A stretch of 64,000 bases of DNA, taken from positions 51,289,701 to 51,353,700 of the forward strand of contig OY292275.1 in the NCBI GenBank assembly GCA_958496175.1, given 5' to 3'. Shown here in pieces: positions 23,110-35,641 of this stretch. The stretch is from Sisyra terminalis (taxonomy: Eukaryota > Arthropoda > Insecta > Neuroptera > Sisyridae). Every line of letters begins with the position of its first letter. Within the stretch, counting starts at the first letter, position 1. A program made the position numbers and the translations under genes. The notes below the pieces were generated by a model, which saw only the letters and a list, made by a program, of their open reading frames with translations, ran no database searches and was not told the DNA's origin.

Positions 23110-23355
23110 TGAGGCGATTAGTTTCAAAACCAGCTCAATCCATTTCTAAAAATTTTGGAAAAGACACAAAAAACGTTTTAGAGTCATGCATTATGGTTTA
23201 ATACTACAAATTTAATAGCATGTTATACTGGATTGAGTCGGTTTTGGTCTAAACGAGTATGCTAGTAGATGTAATTCATTGAGAACTCGTGAAAATGAAA
23301 AAAAAAAAAATTGCCAAAAATATGGATTGAGTCGGTTTTGAAACTAATCGCCTCA
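23110..23355. mobile_element. MITE with 34-bp inverted ends
   Basis: About 246 bp bounded by TGAGGCGATTAGTTTCAAAA and its near-perfect inverse, the match continuing through CTCAATCCAT. The interior is AT-rich and has no ORF. The superfamily is not clear from the ends. Confidence 0.7.
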
Positions 23356-24512
23356 TTTAATATACACATAAAATTCAATAAATCTTCAACAAAAGCTCTT
23401 CGAAAAGCTCAAAAAAATACTAATAAAAGATCATTACCCTACATTCTGCAAGTATTAAAATTTTTGGACTGACAGTGTTTTCTTTGCCTAATCTCAATAG
23501 TCACTTATGCTCAAAACTTAAAATAATTTCCATTTCAATTACACACATTATTACGACTTAAATGAACAATGAAGTAACTGAAATAATAAAATTATGAACG
23601 AAAAAATTAACATTATAATAATAATAACAATAAAATGAATTCAAAATTCTCGGCTCATTGTCTCGCTAAACTTACATGTACACACAAATCCACATAGAGA
23701 AATTCTTTTATCTAAAACACTTATTTGTAAAACGAAACAGTTGATTTGAAAGTTGAATTTGAAAACACAACGCATACATAAACGTCCTTTTAATTTTTAC
23801 TTTTTTTTTTCTTTTTTTTTCATTATATACATATATATAAAACAAAAATGCAATTTCTTGCATGGTAATGACGTCACTGGTTCGATAGTTGTAAATCGCA
23901 ACAAACCATAAAGTTAAACGCATTTACCTTTTGACTTTACATTATTAAAAAGTGAATGTTTACAATAAAAACATAAACTTTTTTACGATTATTATATTGT
24001 TCAAAATTAAGCATTTAAAAAAGAAAAGTTTTTAGATTTATTTTATATGAACATTTACGTGGTTTAATATATAATATATATAATAGAAATATTTAAACGT
24101 TCGAATGTTTGATCTAAAACAAAAAATCTATATAATTTATAAATACTTATAGCTAAAGAAGCGAAGCAGGAATATTTCATGGAACAAATTTAATTTTATT
24201 GTAATTCCTGATACGGATTTATTGCCGCATATGGTTGTATTGTTCAAAATAAAACGGAAAATTATGAATATTATCTACCATAAAAGTTTTTCTTTTAACG
24301 TTTTTGCTTCATTATCAATTTATTATCGATTAAATATTTTACAACGAACCTTAATTATTGATGGTAATTCTTTTCATTTTTTTGTAAATGTCATAATCAG
24401 ATGAAATGATGTACCCAAATTTGGTATTTTTAATTATCATTAGTTAAAGTGTAGAAAATTCGAAAACTGCTCGACAAATCTAAATCAAATCAATTTTCTT
24501 GGACAATATTTT
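23356..24512. other. AT-rich non-coding stretch
   Basis: Nothing recognised; short frames only. Confidence 0.5.
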
Positions 24513-24681
24513 TATTTATTGTTATTTACCGTCGCTGTATAACAACTAAGGTCTTTTAGCTACTCTAGGGTTTATTAAATCCGTTATCGAGAAATATTGA
24601 AAATTTGCACGATACAAGGATCGAACCCACTACCTACTAGTTTTGGAGTGGTCACCTAAACCACTCGGCTACCAATAGGCT
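24513..24681 (-). mobile_element. tRNA-headed SINE, copy 4
   Basis: The best-preserved head with S6: A box TAGCCGAGTGGTTTAG, B box GGGTTCGATCC, then the shared body and an AATAAATAAA-like tail on the minus strand. The spacing of A and B boxes suits RNA polymerase III. The head resembles Ser/Leu-type tRNAs by its TGGCCGAGTGG motif, without a long variable arm. Confidence 0.88.
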
Positions 24682-24998
24682 TAAAATATTTTTATAGGTA
24701 GTTAAAAAGTAACAAATATACAGCCATTTTGAATTGCCAAGTGGAAAATTCACCCTTAAATATTTATTTTCAAGCGTTAAGACATACATTCTAGAATGGA
24801 AAGTATTACGGGTTTAGGATAGGTCTAGATTTGACCCAACTATACAAAAGTCTAGACCAAACTTAAATTTCAATCTTGGACTCAATTTTGGTAAAAAACT
24901 GGAATGATAATACGAGTCCAAGCTTGGTTGTGACGATTGGCTTACGCTTTAGTATCACAATTGGCACATACTAAATCTTCGACTCAAACTTATTTGCC

Positions 24999-26525
24999 AA
25001 GTATGACTAAGGATGCCACCTGTACTTTATCATAAAGTATTGTACGTTATTTAGGGAAATTGTTCTTTATACTTTATAAGAAAAATAAAAAAGGGTAGAA
25101 TGGGGCTTAAAGGTCCGCGAATATAAAGGTCCACCATAAGTATCTAAAATACTAGTGGCATATTGCTCTATTTAACTATAACGGTAGAAATGAGGAAGTC
25201 TAAGAACCATTTCGAGGCCACCCTGGCAGTTAAGCTAAATCATAGATAGGAGATTTACGACAGCACCTCGATATTTTTACGAAAGTAACATTTTTAATTA
25301 TTATTCATTTCGGTTTCCAGCAGTAATCTTGCTTTGACTAGACTAAAACATTATTTAAAAGTATATGGGATTTAGTGGTATTTCAGGATTTATCATTAGT
25401 GTTTAGCTAATTTAAACAGTAAACTAGTTATAACCTAGTAAAAACACTTGAACGTAACTGGGGTAAGAAGAGCCACGTGGACTTTTCCCTTACCCAGCCA
25501 CGTGAAAGTTGGATTCAACACAATATTTGCAAGCAATGGGTCCATGAAAACTGTATTTCTAACCGAGGGTTCGTTTATTTCGTTTGTTATAATTGTGATT
25601 CAGGGAACGATGAGTTTGATTAAGTTAATATAAAGGTATAAAAAAATATTACTTATGTTACAATTAATGTCAATATTATTATAAAGAAAGAAAAGTTTCC
25701 TGCAATGTTTAAAATGACTGTAATAAAATTTTCCAAATGAAAATCCAGAAATATTTCATTAATTCAAATACTGTTATTAATTCATAATACCTGTCAGATA
25801 CTTAAAATAAATACAGGACCTTCTTGCCCCTTAGCCGTCCCTTTTTGCCCCTACTAGGGGGCAAAAAGAGAGAAGACAAGGTCTAGAAAAAATGTAAAAT
25901 GACTACTTCTATAAGGGTGATCCCATTAAAAATTAAATTAAACATGACCAGATATTTGTTTGTTTGGTTAGCATTATAAGTTTCAAATTAATAGGGTTGG
26001 TTTCCACAATACGGAATAGTGAAATTGCACCTTTAAACCTCACCCTACCTTACGCGAAAATACTTTATTTCCCACGATTTGGTTACTTTCAGAATCATTT
26101 ATCGCTTATAATTATTTATGTACCAAGGGCGTTATCAAGATATATTATAATACAAGTTATATTTATATATACAATGTATTATTGTAGGCATAAAAGATTT
26201 GATCACCACAGTATTATACTGGAATAATAGCTAAATGAAAAATAAATATACAAAAAAAGGTTGGTTGTAAGAATTTTTGTGAACAATATATATGTAATTT
26301 AAATGTAGACAGTAAAGATCTATTTAACTTAGTTAATAACTTGTAAAAATTTGCTAAAAGTTATGTAAAATTTGTTCAAATATTAGTTATTCAAATATGT
26401 TTAGAAGCAAAATGATAAAAGTACAGTAAATCGTATTTTATTTTGACCCAATGTATTATTTTTTGCTACCCTAAACGACCAATATACTTTATTTGCACTT
26501 TCAAAAGTGGCAACCCTAAGTATGA
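24999..26525. mobile_element. 1.5-kb element with 8-bp target-site duplication
   Basis: The interval 25007-26517 is flanked by identical AAGTATGA (24999-25006 and 26518-26525). Its ends are short inverted repeats: CTAAGGATGCCAC on the left and AGGGTTGCCAC (reverse complement) on the right. An 8-bp duplication fits hAT or P-type DNA transposons. Frames at 25448-25633 and 25964-26227 have no recognisable transposase motif. Near 25841-25868 lies a strong small hairpin, CTTTTTGCCCC with GGGGCAAAAAG. Confidence 0.5.
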
Positions 26526-26529
26526 TCGA

Positions 26530-27958
26530 AGATTTTTATCTAACGATAGTAAATATAAAAAAAAAATAGCTGAATAGTTAAATAATACAAATTTGATATC
26601 GAAGTTAATAGTCTAGTCATAATTAAAAAATGTTAGTAATAATAATGATGAAATTTCTTTATCCTTACTTCTGTTAATGGAGTAAAGGTACTAATATATT
26701 ATTTTAACTATTGATTTGATTATTGGAATTTCTATGTGGTCTTGTCGCACAACTCTAAGGGTTCCTACATGGGGTAGTTTTTAAAGAACCTCTAAACCTT
26801 TTAAACTATATATAAAATTCTTTATCGGTCCATTAACAGTACAATTTATTTTACATAAATTAAAAGCTGGAGTACCTGAGCAGTTGCGCTTTCCCTCCTA
26901 CAAAATAAAATTCATGAAAACTAAAAATATCAATTTCTGTTTCGAATGTTGGGAAAAAGGACCTAAAAAATCCAACAAGGTGCTTTTAAACTAAGGTAGA
27001 CAAAAGCCATTCTGTTATTAGCACTTTCCCGTGATTTTTCTTTAAAAACCGGAATAATATTTAAGGATCTCCTATAATTTTGAAATGATCTGCTTTCTTA
27101 AGACATAAATAAATAAATAAAACTAAAAAAACAGTAGATCGATTGATAAAATCAATAAAAATATTCAGACATTTCTTGACTGCTTATCTTTGTATCAAAA
27201 AATCGTTTTTTTTTTATGTCAAAATATATGTGAACCAATTATTAATAACAAGATTAATGATTATTTTTGAGAAAGCCTTCATATTAATAAAAAGCCACTA
27301 ACATTTAAAATTCATTATAAGGAAAACTTTTCGGTACCCAACTGATTAAACCATTTTGAAAAGCGTTAATCATTTCTCTCGGCCTTATTTGGCATTTTCT
27401 CGTTGTAACAATCAAAGTCATTGATTAATCGATCATCGGTTGTATAACGAAAGGAAAAAACCGTGGTTTAATTTTGCACATATCACCTACTTAACACAGT
27501 GATATTTTCAACGCAAAATTGGCTGTGAAAAAAAAAATGTCAGGAAGTTAATTAGGTGGTATGAGAAAAAAAAATCGTTTACTTCATTATAACCTTTTCA
27601 TGTCGCGTTCTGTTCAAAGTGATAATGTTATAATAGCTAGTAAAAATTATGTAAATTCAAAATTAAAATCGAAAACGAAATGAACTTTCTGTGAGAAATG
27701 AGTCGAAATATTCACGGTTTGTAGTTCAATGCTCCATCAAATAAATATTTGAATATTTACATAAATTTATAAGATCTACTTATGTTGAATACATAATGAG
27801 GAAGTTGTTTTTTCCCAATTTCAATTTCTTTTTTGGAGTTTTGCGTGATTATTCGAAATAAATAGAAAAAGGAAATTTTCAATTTTTGCACAAAAACAAA
27901 TATTTATTCTTCCAATTATTTCACTAGATTAATCGAATGACTACAACCAGAAAACACA
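26530..27958. other. AT-rich non-coding stretch
   Basis: No gene or shared repeat recognised. The stretch 27350-27900 has less simple sequence than its surroundings and could hold regulatory sites, but nothing specific is visible. Confidence 0.45.
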
Positions 27959-28192
27959 GACTTATATAAAAGTTCAATTGATATGAATGAAGTTTGAGAT
28001 ACTTTATCGGGAAATTTCAGAGCTTCAGTTAGCCGACCACTAGTTGTCGCTGTACAAAATTAGCTTTGGCCAAATTTAGTTTTGTACAGTGAAAATTAGC
28101 AGTCAGCTAGCAGAAGTTCTGAGATTTACCTATAGAGTAACCCAAACTTCGTTCATATTTTTAATACAGAATTGAAGTTCTATATAAATGGC
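27959..28192. repeat. Long imperfect hairpin
   Basis: About 230 bp form one long imperfect inverted repeat. Pairs include TATATAAAAGTTCAATTG with the inverse near 28165-28185, AAGTTTGAGATACTTTATC with its inverse near 28120-28150, and CTGTACAAAA (28050) with TTTTGTACAG (28080) around a TTTGGCCAAA tip. It ends directly before R copy 4. It is either a foldback MITE or, if transcribed, a long hairpin RNA. Confidence 0.65.
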
Positions 28193-28209
28193 TTCAACAT
28201 TAAAAAAAC

Positions 28210-29335
28210 ATATTTGTACAACTCACACGCTATAGAAGGGAAACCTTCAAAAATGGACGATATTTGTAGGGTTTACTTATGATAAGATTGGTACCAAGTT
28301 TAAAAATTATTTTAATTTTATTCAATTATATATTATAATTTTTTTCAGACTCCAAGTTTGCATTTTCGAATAACACGAGAGGCTTATGGTAACTGAAGTA
28401 TGTAATAAATACTTTAGTTTCGATTTGATTTTATCTTATCATATTCCATTGTTAGTTGTATATAGTTGTACAGGAAGCAATTTTATTAAATAAAAAATTT
28501 CGATTTGATCAATAGATATATAGTTGGCATACAAGTAATTACGCCGAGTGGAAGACCCAAGCATAAAATATCGAGAGGGCGTCTCCACCAACAACCAATC
28601 ACAGCTGGGTGATCAAAAATCAGTAGAAGAATCAAGCAGAAAACGTAGACAAGGGGTTTCCACCAACAGTCAAACACAGCTGTCGGAAGAACCTTTAAGA
28701 AAACAAAGAGAGGGCGTTCCCACCACCAGCTAATCACAGCTGGGTGATCGAAAATCAGTGGAAGAACAAAAGCAGAAAACAAAGGGAGGGCGTTTCCATC
28801 AACAATCAATTATAGTGGGATGATCGAAAATTACTTGTAATTACGTAATATATTGTAATAGATTTTTTGTTGGTACAGTGCGACTGATACAAATTTTTAA
28901 AATAAATTTAGTGTCCAGAAATGCATTCGAAGAGATCTTTGTATCTAATACAATATTTACATTAAAAACTCCACTAAAATTATTTGCAATTTTATGTTTT
29001 GTTAAGAATTTGCGATACTTCGGCTGTGTATTTTATTAAATTTTTGTTGATGAACTTTTTGCGGTGTTTTTAGTCTTGTTTTCTTTTTTTTTTCTATAAT
29101 CACGATAATATTCCGTACTCATATTCGGTATACCCTAAAATTATTTTAAAAAAGTTAAATTTTTATGCAAAGAATACACAATTCACCACGGTTGTTAGAA
29201 CGACTATTCCCAAGCAGCGTAATACGCGTTCGTTAAATCTTATAGATTTATATGTTTATCTCTTTGAGCTGTCGCTTTTTCGTTTCATAAAATTTTAAGT
29301 CACAACGATATTAAAGAAGTTTTCACTTCAAAAAG
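28210..29335 (+). repeat. Dispersed repeat R, copy 4 (longest)
   Basis: Contains all R anchors and is longer than the others, owing to a tandem array (28576-28810). It ends at AAGTTTTCACTTCAAAAA. The frames at 28486-28809 and 28548-28733 arise from the array and are not credible genes. Confidence 0.72.
28576..28810 (+). repeat. Internal minisatellite of repeat R copy 4
   Basis: Four units start at AGGGCG-like motifs at 28576, 28652, 28711 and 28787 (spacing 76, 59, 76). Each unit runs through CCACCAACA, CAATCACAGCTG and GATCGAAAATCAGTG. The second unit lacks about 17 bases after CACAGCTG. Copy 1 of R has a single unit and copy 2 none, so the array grew within this copy or its source. Confidence 0.85.
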
Positions 29336-30999
29336 CTTTAACAATAACATGTAATTCCCCTGGTATACAGCGAAAAACGACTGATTTATCGAAATTTTGA
29401 TTAATTTTTTGAATAACATATCAATTTTCAAATATGCAGTTCTATACGTTTCTTAAGAAAGATTGATTCAATAATAGTATCTTTAAAAATTTAAACCCTA
29501 TACAAACAATATTACAAAAACAACAATATGAATTGTTCCAAAGATCGAGTTTACAACTAATTTCTATAAATGTAATTCCTCTGGTTCCAAACATATTCCA
29601 ATGAATATTCAGTTCTTCATGCTCATTTAGTTTGAACGATTAAAGTAGTAAGATATTAATGACCATTCTGATTAATTTATGCCCATAAAATTTCCCAGAA
29701 AAAAATCAATTTACTTTCATATACTAAGTATCTCGTAAATAAAAATGCAATTCTTCAACCTATAAAGTTCTCTTAACCTCTCAATTTTATTATCTCTTTA
29801 CCTACAATTATACTTGCGTAACTAATAGTGGGTACCTGTTGACTGACGTCTTTTCGGTAGCACTAACATTTTATGGGAAATTAATTTTTTTTTTGGATAA
29901 CTTTTTTTAATCATTTCCGTTCGCCTGACGTAATTAAAATCAGCGTTTAATTGCCGTTTTTACTATGAAAGATTGCTGGCTAAAAGTGAGAACGGTGACC
30001 AATTTGCGATTTCTGCTATGCCTAAATGTCCAATTATAGAATGTCAAGAGGAGACGCAAATCGATGAGAACTGGTTAAAAAAAAAAGTGATTAGAAGTTG
30101 TGTGAAATGAATGTTTTTTGAAAGTATTTTTTTAACTTTGAGCTAAAGATCTGTGCAATGATGAAATTGAAAATTAATTCAGATCGATCGGGATGCTAAT
30201 TGAGAGATATCGGATTTCGTGAACGTACATTTAATGACCGAAATATTAATACATGAATGATTTTGTTATTCGAATGTGGTTATCTGAGTATTACATTCAC
30301 TATAATATTTTTCTACTAATGATGCATCAAAGTTGTACCACTAGAAATATCGTCTTTACAAATATTGAGATGTAGTAGGTAGGTATTGTATACAAATATG
30401 TACTTTGTACGAGTGCATGTCGTATATTGCAAGTATATGATTATGAAAGAAATCTTTAATCAAAAACTGATTTATTCTTTGGCCAGAAAACATTAAATGC
30501 TTTAATCAGTGGCGTGCGGTGACATTCTGGTCGTAAAGTACATCAACTATCATACACTAGTCAATTTTCGGATGCTATACTTTTTCTTAGGAGTATAATA
30601 AGCGAGTACTGCTCTTGTGTAATATCTTAAGTCTTATGATATAAGGGTAGTACCTATTTTCATTAAGAAATATAATTTTGCAACGTGAAAAATGAACTAA
30701 ATGTACAATACTTCCATCGATAATACGAATAAATGATCAATGATGGTGGCTACATATTGACGTTTAAAAACAGAAATAATATAAGCCAAATTTTATAGAA
30801 ATTTTAAGTGTTGATTTCTACTATACATTTTATATTTGCTGCAAAAGTGCTACTATTTCAGTGCCAGAAATTTGCGACAAAAACAAACCTCAGAAAATCT
30901 ATAAAATAATTTTAATTAGATTTACCTAAACCGTCCCTTTTTTTGGCGTAAATATATTGATTTTTAAATGCTCATCAGTTACAACAGGGACTTATATAA
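29336..30999. other. Non-coding stretch
   Basis: No gene recognised. CAGTGGCGTGCGGTG near 30507 resembles a hAT-type end, but no partner end was found. Confidence 0.45.
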
Positions 31000-31311
31000 G
31001 TGTTTCTCAAATTGGGTTCTGTGGAACCCTGGGATTTCATGAAAAATTTTTGGAGGTTCACAAGAAAAGTTGTATGTTTGTAAAATATTTGTAAGATAAA
31101 CAATAATATTTTCATCAAAATACATTTAACTATTAATGTAAGGTATTACTTGTACATTTCTAAAAAAAAAAAAAAATTCTTGCTAAAAGTATTATTATCT
31201 AATTGATATATGTTTTAGGTACATAACAACTTTAGGTATGGCAAGGGTTCCTTAATCCGTAAAAACTTTCGTAAGGGTTCTATACAAGAAAAAAAGTTTG
31301 GAAACCCTTAC
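31000..31311. mobile_element. hAT-like MITE
   Basis: The left end AAGTGTTTCTCAAATTGGG and the right end (reverse complement) TAAGGGTTTCCAAACTTT form imperfect inverted repeats around a 0.3-kb non-coding interior rich in GGGTTC and GGAACC motifs. CAGTGTTTCTCAA-like ends are common in hAT MITEs. No clear 8-bp duplication. Confidence 0.5.
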
Positions 31312-31668
31312 CTATGTTATCGAATTTTAATTATTCAATTAAATTCAATTATTATTTAAATTATTCAATTAATTATGGTATTCCTATAACTTAAACTTGT
31401 ACAGTTATTATGATGAAGTTAAGCATTGTACAATACCAATCATGGTTATTTCTTGTCGTTTTGTGACTGTAATGATTTAGTGGCACTAGGGTTTATAAAA
31501 ATAAAGTAATCTAAAACTTGCCAAGTAACTAATTTTTAAAGGGTTATGTCTAGTTAGAATTTTCTAGTTAGAAATGTCTAGTTAGAAAAAATCGACTTTT
31601 TTTTTAAAGAAGTAAAAGTAATTGCTAAAATAAATAAGTGTGTAATAACAAACATGCGTGTATTAAAA

Positions 31669-32002
31669 AATAGTGTTATTGTTCAATAACACAGTGTTAT
31701 TGTGCAGTTTTGTTGTAATTCCGAGGATTTGAAGATCTTTTTTATTTGTAAATAATTTACACTTGGTTTTATATTTATTTTTTTGCAACTTTTTTTTGTT
31801 AAATCTTATTCTTTACACATTTATACTGTTATATATATAATCGCTTGAAAAAGCAGTAATAAACTGCGACACGTTGCAAAAACAAAACAAAGTATAAATC
31901 ATTTAAAAATAAAAAAGATTCTTTAAATCCTCGGAACTACAACAAATTGAAGATAAACTACAGGATCGGAATTAATAATAATTACACAATAGTGTTATTG
32001 TT
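31669..32002. mobile_element. HHR element D1 with 15-bp target-site duplication
   Basis: The insert (31684-31987) lies between perfect 15-bp repeats AATAGTGTTATTGTT (31669-31683, 31988-32002). Its outer parts are inverted: TTGTAATTCCGAGGATTT on the left with AAATCCTCGGAACTACAA on the right. The right arm is longer, reaching GATAAACTACAGGATCGGAA, and carries a hammerhead-like motif; the left arm stops short of one. No ORF. The same family occurs at 43816-44197. Confidence 0.72.
31842..31878 (+). ncRNA. Hammerhead-like motif, family D, variant core
   Basis: CGC, then TTGAAAAA (31845-31852) in the place of CTGANGAA, then stem II GCAGT/ACTGC with loop AATAA (31853-31867), then GACACGTT (GAAACGTT in the intact copy) and GCA. 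Stem II and stem III layout match families A-C. Aligned to the hammerhead core, position 3 is U and position 8 is A, which preserves a Watson-Crick pair. This copy also has A13 or A14 changed to C. Activity is doubtful. Confidence 0.45.
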
Positions 32003-32367
32003 ATAGGTCCTGAAACAAATCCTAACGAATCCGTCAAAATAAATAAATTAACCGTAAAAACGTAACAATACATTCAAAAAAGATCTTAAATTATCATTTT
32101 AAAAGAATTTAATAGGAATTTTTCTGCTTTTTTTTTACTGCTGTAACATTTAAAAGATAAATTTAATTACAGAGAAATTGAGAACAAATAACATTATTCA
32201 AAGTAACTTTTTCAAATGGAAAGTTCAATTCTTCAATTTCAGTTGAATTAGAATCTAATTAAAACCATTCCAAAATTTAAAGTTTTTTCACATTTCCATA
32301 AGTTAATCACAAGCCAACATTTATTATTGAATGTTTTTATACGAAAATGTTATAAGTTAAATTAATG

Positions 32368-33235
32368 AGTATATATTGATGATATTTTTAATTGTCTACC
32401 TAATGGAGCTCTAGTTTCATATGCGGATGATACAGTAATACTGCTCTGGCAGTACTTGGGCTGAAATTAACCTTATTTTAACTCGATGGTTAATCAAAAT
32501 TAACTATTGGTTAAAAGAAAACAATTGTTCTCAACATAGATAAGTCTGGTAGTTACGTTGATAGTATTCCTGATAATTTCCACCATAAAATAAATAATTT
32601 TGAACTTAAAATAGTAGATAATTGTAAGTATCTGGGACTAATTTTCGATTCGCACATGAAATGGAACTCACATGTCTATGAATTAACAAAAAAAATAAAG
32701 TACTTTTCATTCTTATTCTTTAAATTGAGCAAATGCTTAAGTCCCTTGGTATTAAAAACTACTTATCATGGGTTATTTGATATTATATTATATCACTTGG
32801 TATCAGGGAATCATTTATTATCAGTGCTTAAACATACTACTATAGTGAATGTAAAGAATAATATAATAATAAGTGTACCCAAACTAGATCTAATTTATTA
32901 ACGCTGCCAAAAAATATTAACACTAAGAATCCTTATCTTGTTGCAATAAAATATTTTAATAAGTTAACAATCTTAAAACTCTTAATTTTAAGCGAAAACA
33001 ATTGAAGAAAATATTAAAAAGCTCAATTGGTAATTTGAATGACTAGTCATTAATATAATTGTTAATTAAATTATATTATTTACTTTATTGGTAATTTTAT
33101 TTTAACCTATAATTCATTATATTATGACTGTGTTTTAAATATATGCAATTGTAATGTAATATTCTAGTTCTATGTAGAGATGCTTTGCATCTCTATAGAA
33201 TGTATGATGGAATTAAAAAATAAATAATAATAATA
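32368..33235 (+). pseudogene. LINE (jockey/CR1 group) reverse transcriptase 3' half, broken
   Basis: The first segment reads YIDDIFNCLPNGALVSYADDTVIL, the YADD active-site motif of reverse transcriptase with its usual lead-in. After stops and frame changes the frame ending at 32901 gives KYLGLIFDSHMKWNSHV, then LTKKIKYFSFLFFKLSKCLSP and LKTTYHGLFDIILYHL, as in the C-terminal part of jockey/CR1-type enzymes. A further frame gives LPKNINTKNPYLVAIKYFNKL. A 3' region follows that ends in AATAAATAATAATAAT. The 5' end is truncated. At least two stop or frameshift lesions are seen. The protein would copy the element's RNA at the target site; this copy cannot. Confidence 0.85.
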
Positions 33236-35640
33236 GTCAGGCTATATGAACTACTAATGGTTTAAAAAGTACCGTAGGTCGAGGAGTTCGCTACATAACA
33301 GAAAAAAAGGTCAAATAAAAGTAAATTTAGGAAGTAAAATTCTAGAAATTTTCATGTTTTTATCTGAAAATCTCTTCAGAAAATAAAAATAATTTAAACT
33401 TTCCAAATTTAAGATTGTAATTCATGTTGGAATTTGAAGCTTTAGAATAGTTTCACTGATATTTCTTTCTAATGAAAAATTGATTTTCTACGCTCAATAT
33501 ATATCAATATAATTTAAGAAATGAAGAGTTCCTAAATTTTTCAACAATGACAAATGTATAAAAAAATTCACTTTTCAAAAATTAGTTCAAATAACCGAAT
33601 CGCAGTATTCAATTCTTTTCAAACGACATTCATTTTTCCGTTTTCTTTTGTTGATTTTTCCACACAAAAGTACCTCACTTCAGCAATTAAAAAAGCGGAT
33701 ATAAATGCATACATAACGGTTATGCATTCAAAAAAAGAAATAAATAAATAAAAGATAAACGCTTGTCAATTTTTTTTCCTAATTTTCAACTTTCTAACGC
33801 AACAATTTTTCTGCATATTCCGAACTTATATGTTTTATTTTAATTTTAATTTCCTTCCTTCATTTTCTGTAAAACAAAAATGTAAAGTAGTACTGGTAGA
33901 TATAAGTAACTTTTTTGTTTAACAAATTTTTCTTCAAATAAAAACAAAAATGGGGTTTAGCTTTGGAAAAGTAAATGACCTCTAGTGGAGGCAAGTGAAT
34001 TAAAATTTCACACGTAAATTCTTGAACCATGAATGGTCTATTCCGAAAAACGAGTTAATATTAGGAAATTTCTTATGGAAAAAACGGACTAATTATAACA
34101 GAAATTTGAGGCGTTAAGTGATTGAGAAAATGAAAGTGATCGTCTCGTCGTCGGAAATTAAATCTAGTTAATACAAAAAAAAAAAAACTTTTTCTTTGTT
34201 CACTTGTTTTTTGGCTATTTGCTTTGTTTGCGATGCTCATCTGAAATTTTGTGCAACAAAACAAAACACGACCGAGAAAAACAAACAAATGAGAAACGGG
34301 CGGGAAGGGGGGGGGGATTTGAATAGTGAATGTATCAATTGAGGAAAGTGTTCTTGGTTCATTATTTTTTCGCACAAAATTCACACTTTGGAAAAGAGAA
34401 TTCAAAATAATGCCCATTCTCGGCTCTATATTTGCATGCAACGAACGGACCATCGAACGAAGAAGATGTGGCTAATTGTTTCGGAATTGCCAAGTCCGTT
34501 CGTTTCCGATTCGACTTGCCTTTGAGAAATGTGAAAATATTCTTCCGCCTTTCGTTTTTCTAACCGAAAAATTTAGTTCGGTTCAAATATCGCGCGTATA
34601 CATGTGCGCCATGAATTTAGATCATTTTCTGGCCATCTTCGAAACAATTGCCCCATCTTCATCAACCCAAACCACTTGATCATTATTGTTCGACTCAAAT
34701 TAATTTTCCCTAGAGCCTAAGCCTAACCGATAAGATGACGAATGTCGGTGATCTAAAAAAATCATCCAATAGTTCAACAACTTTCTAAATAAATCGAAAA
34801 TGCTCGTACGCTCTCGATTTCAAATTAAAATCTCACAAATGTTACACATATAAAAATTGAATCAAATAAGACGGCTCAAGTGCGACTTACCAAACTAAAT
34901 CCCACTTCACCATCGACTTAATTGCCGCCATAACCACTACAATAATAATAATTATTATTAATTCTATTACTGATATCATTGTAATTAATTTGAGAGATTA
35001 CATAAAATTAATATACTCAGATTTTGCATAATAAACGCTAATTAATTACTATCTTCTATTACGGTTGATTTTCTACGTCCCACATCTATGCAAACCAATA
35101 TAAAAGTTACAAATGTAGTTCACAATTTCCAATTATCACATAACAAGAAAATGATTGAACTTTTTGTCTTGAGAAAAATAAGGAAGCGATCGAGAATGAA
35201 GAACTCCTCGGAAAAGGTTAAAATTATAAAATTCCATATTTGAAAAATATAATTTCAAAGCAATAATTATAATTTTATTGGAAGAGAATTAAAGAAAAAG
35301 AAATATAACGATCGTTACTTCCATACTTGTTAGAGATGGTATTTTTGAAAAGAAAATTATCAGTTTGAACTATTATTGAATGATTTAAGTGTTTATTTAC
35401 GTTATAATGATGCAATTTCATAAATAGGTATTGAGGTAATATGTATCGTATGGTTCTTTATAATTGGGATGGCATATGAAAACTAACTTCTTTCAAATCA
35501 AGTGGCAGGTAGTTACCCCATATGCTATTTGACGTTCGTTGAGGTTTTGTTATTTATTTTTCCTGATTAATACGATTGGAAAATACTTTAATAATAGGTG
35601 TATGGACTATAAATCAAGTGTATGGAGGATTTTGTTTGAT
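33236..35640. other. Non-coding stretch
   Basis: No gene recognised. The longest frame (34073-34453 minus, 126 codons) has no domain and spans a run of A and a run of G on the plus strand; I judge it chance. The stretch 34030-35200 is low in repeats. Confidence 0.45.
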
Positions 35641-35641
35641 T

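Noticed and set aside
28486..28809. 107-codon minus-strand ORF
   Set aside because: Spans the R copy 4 minisatellite; its internal repeats follow the DNA units, and other R copies do not keep the frame.
34073..34453. 126-codon minus-strand ORF
   Set aside because: Crosses poly-A and poly-G runs, has no domain, and its composition follows the local bases.
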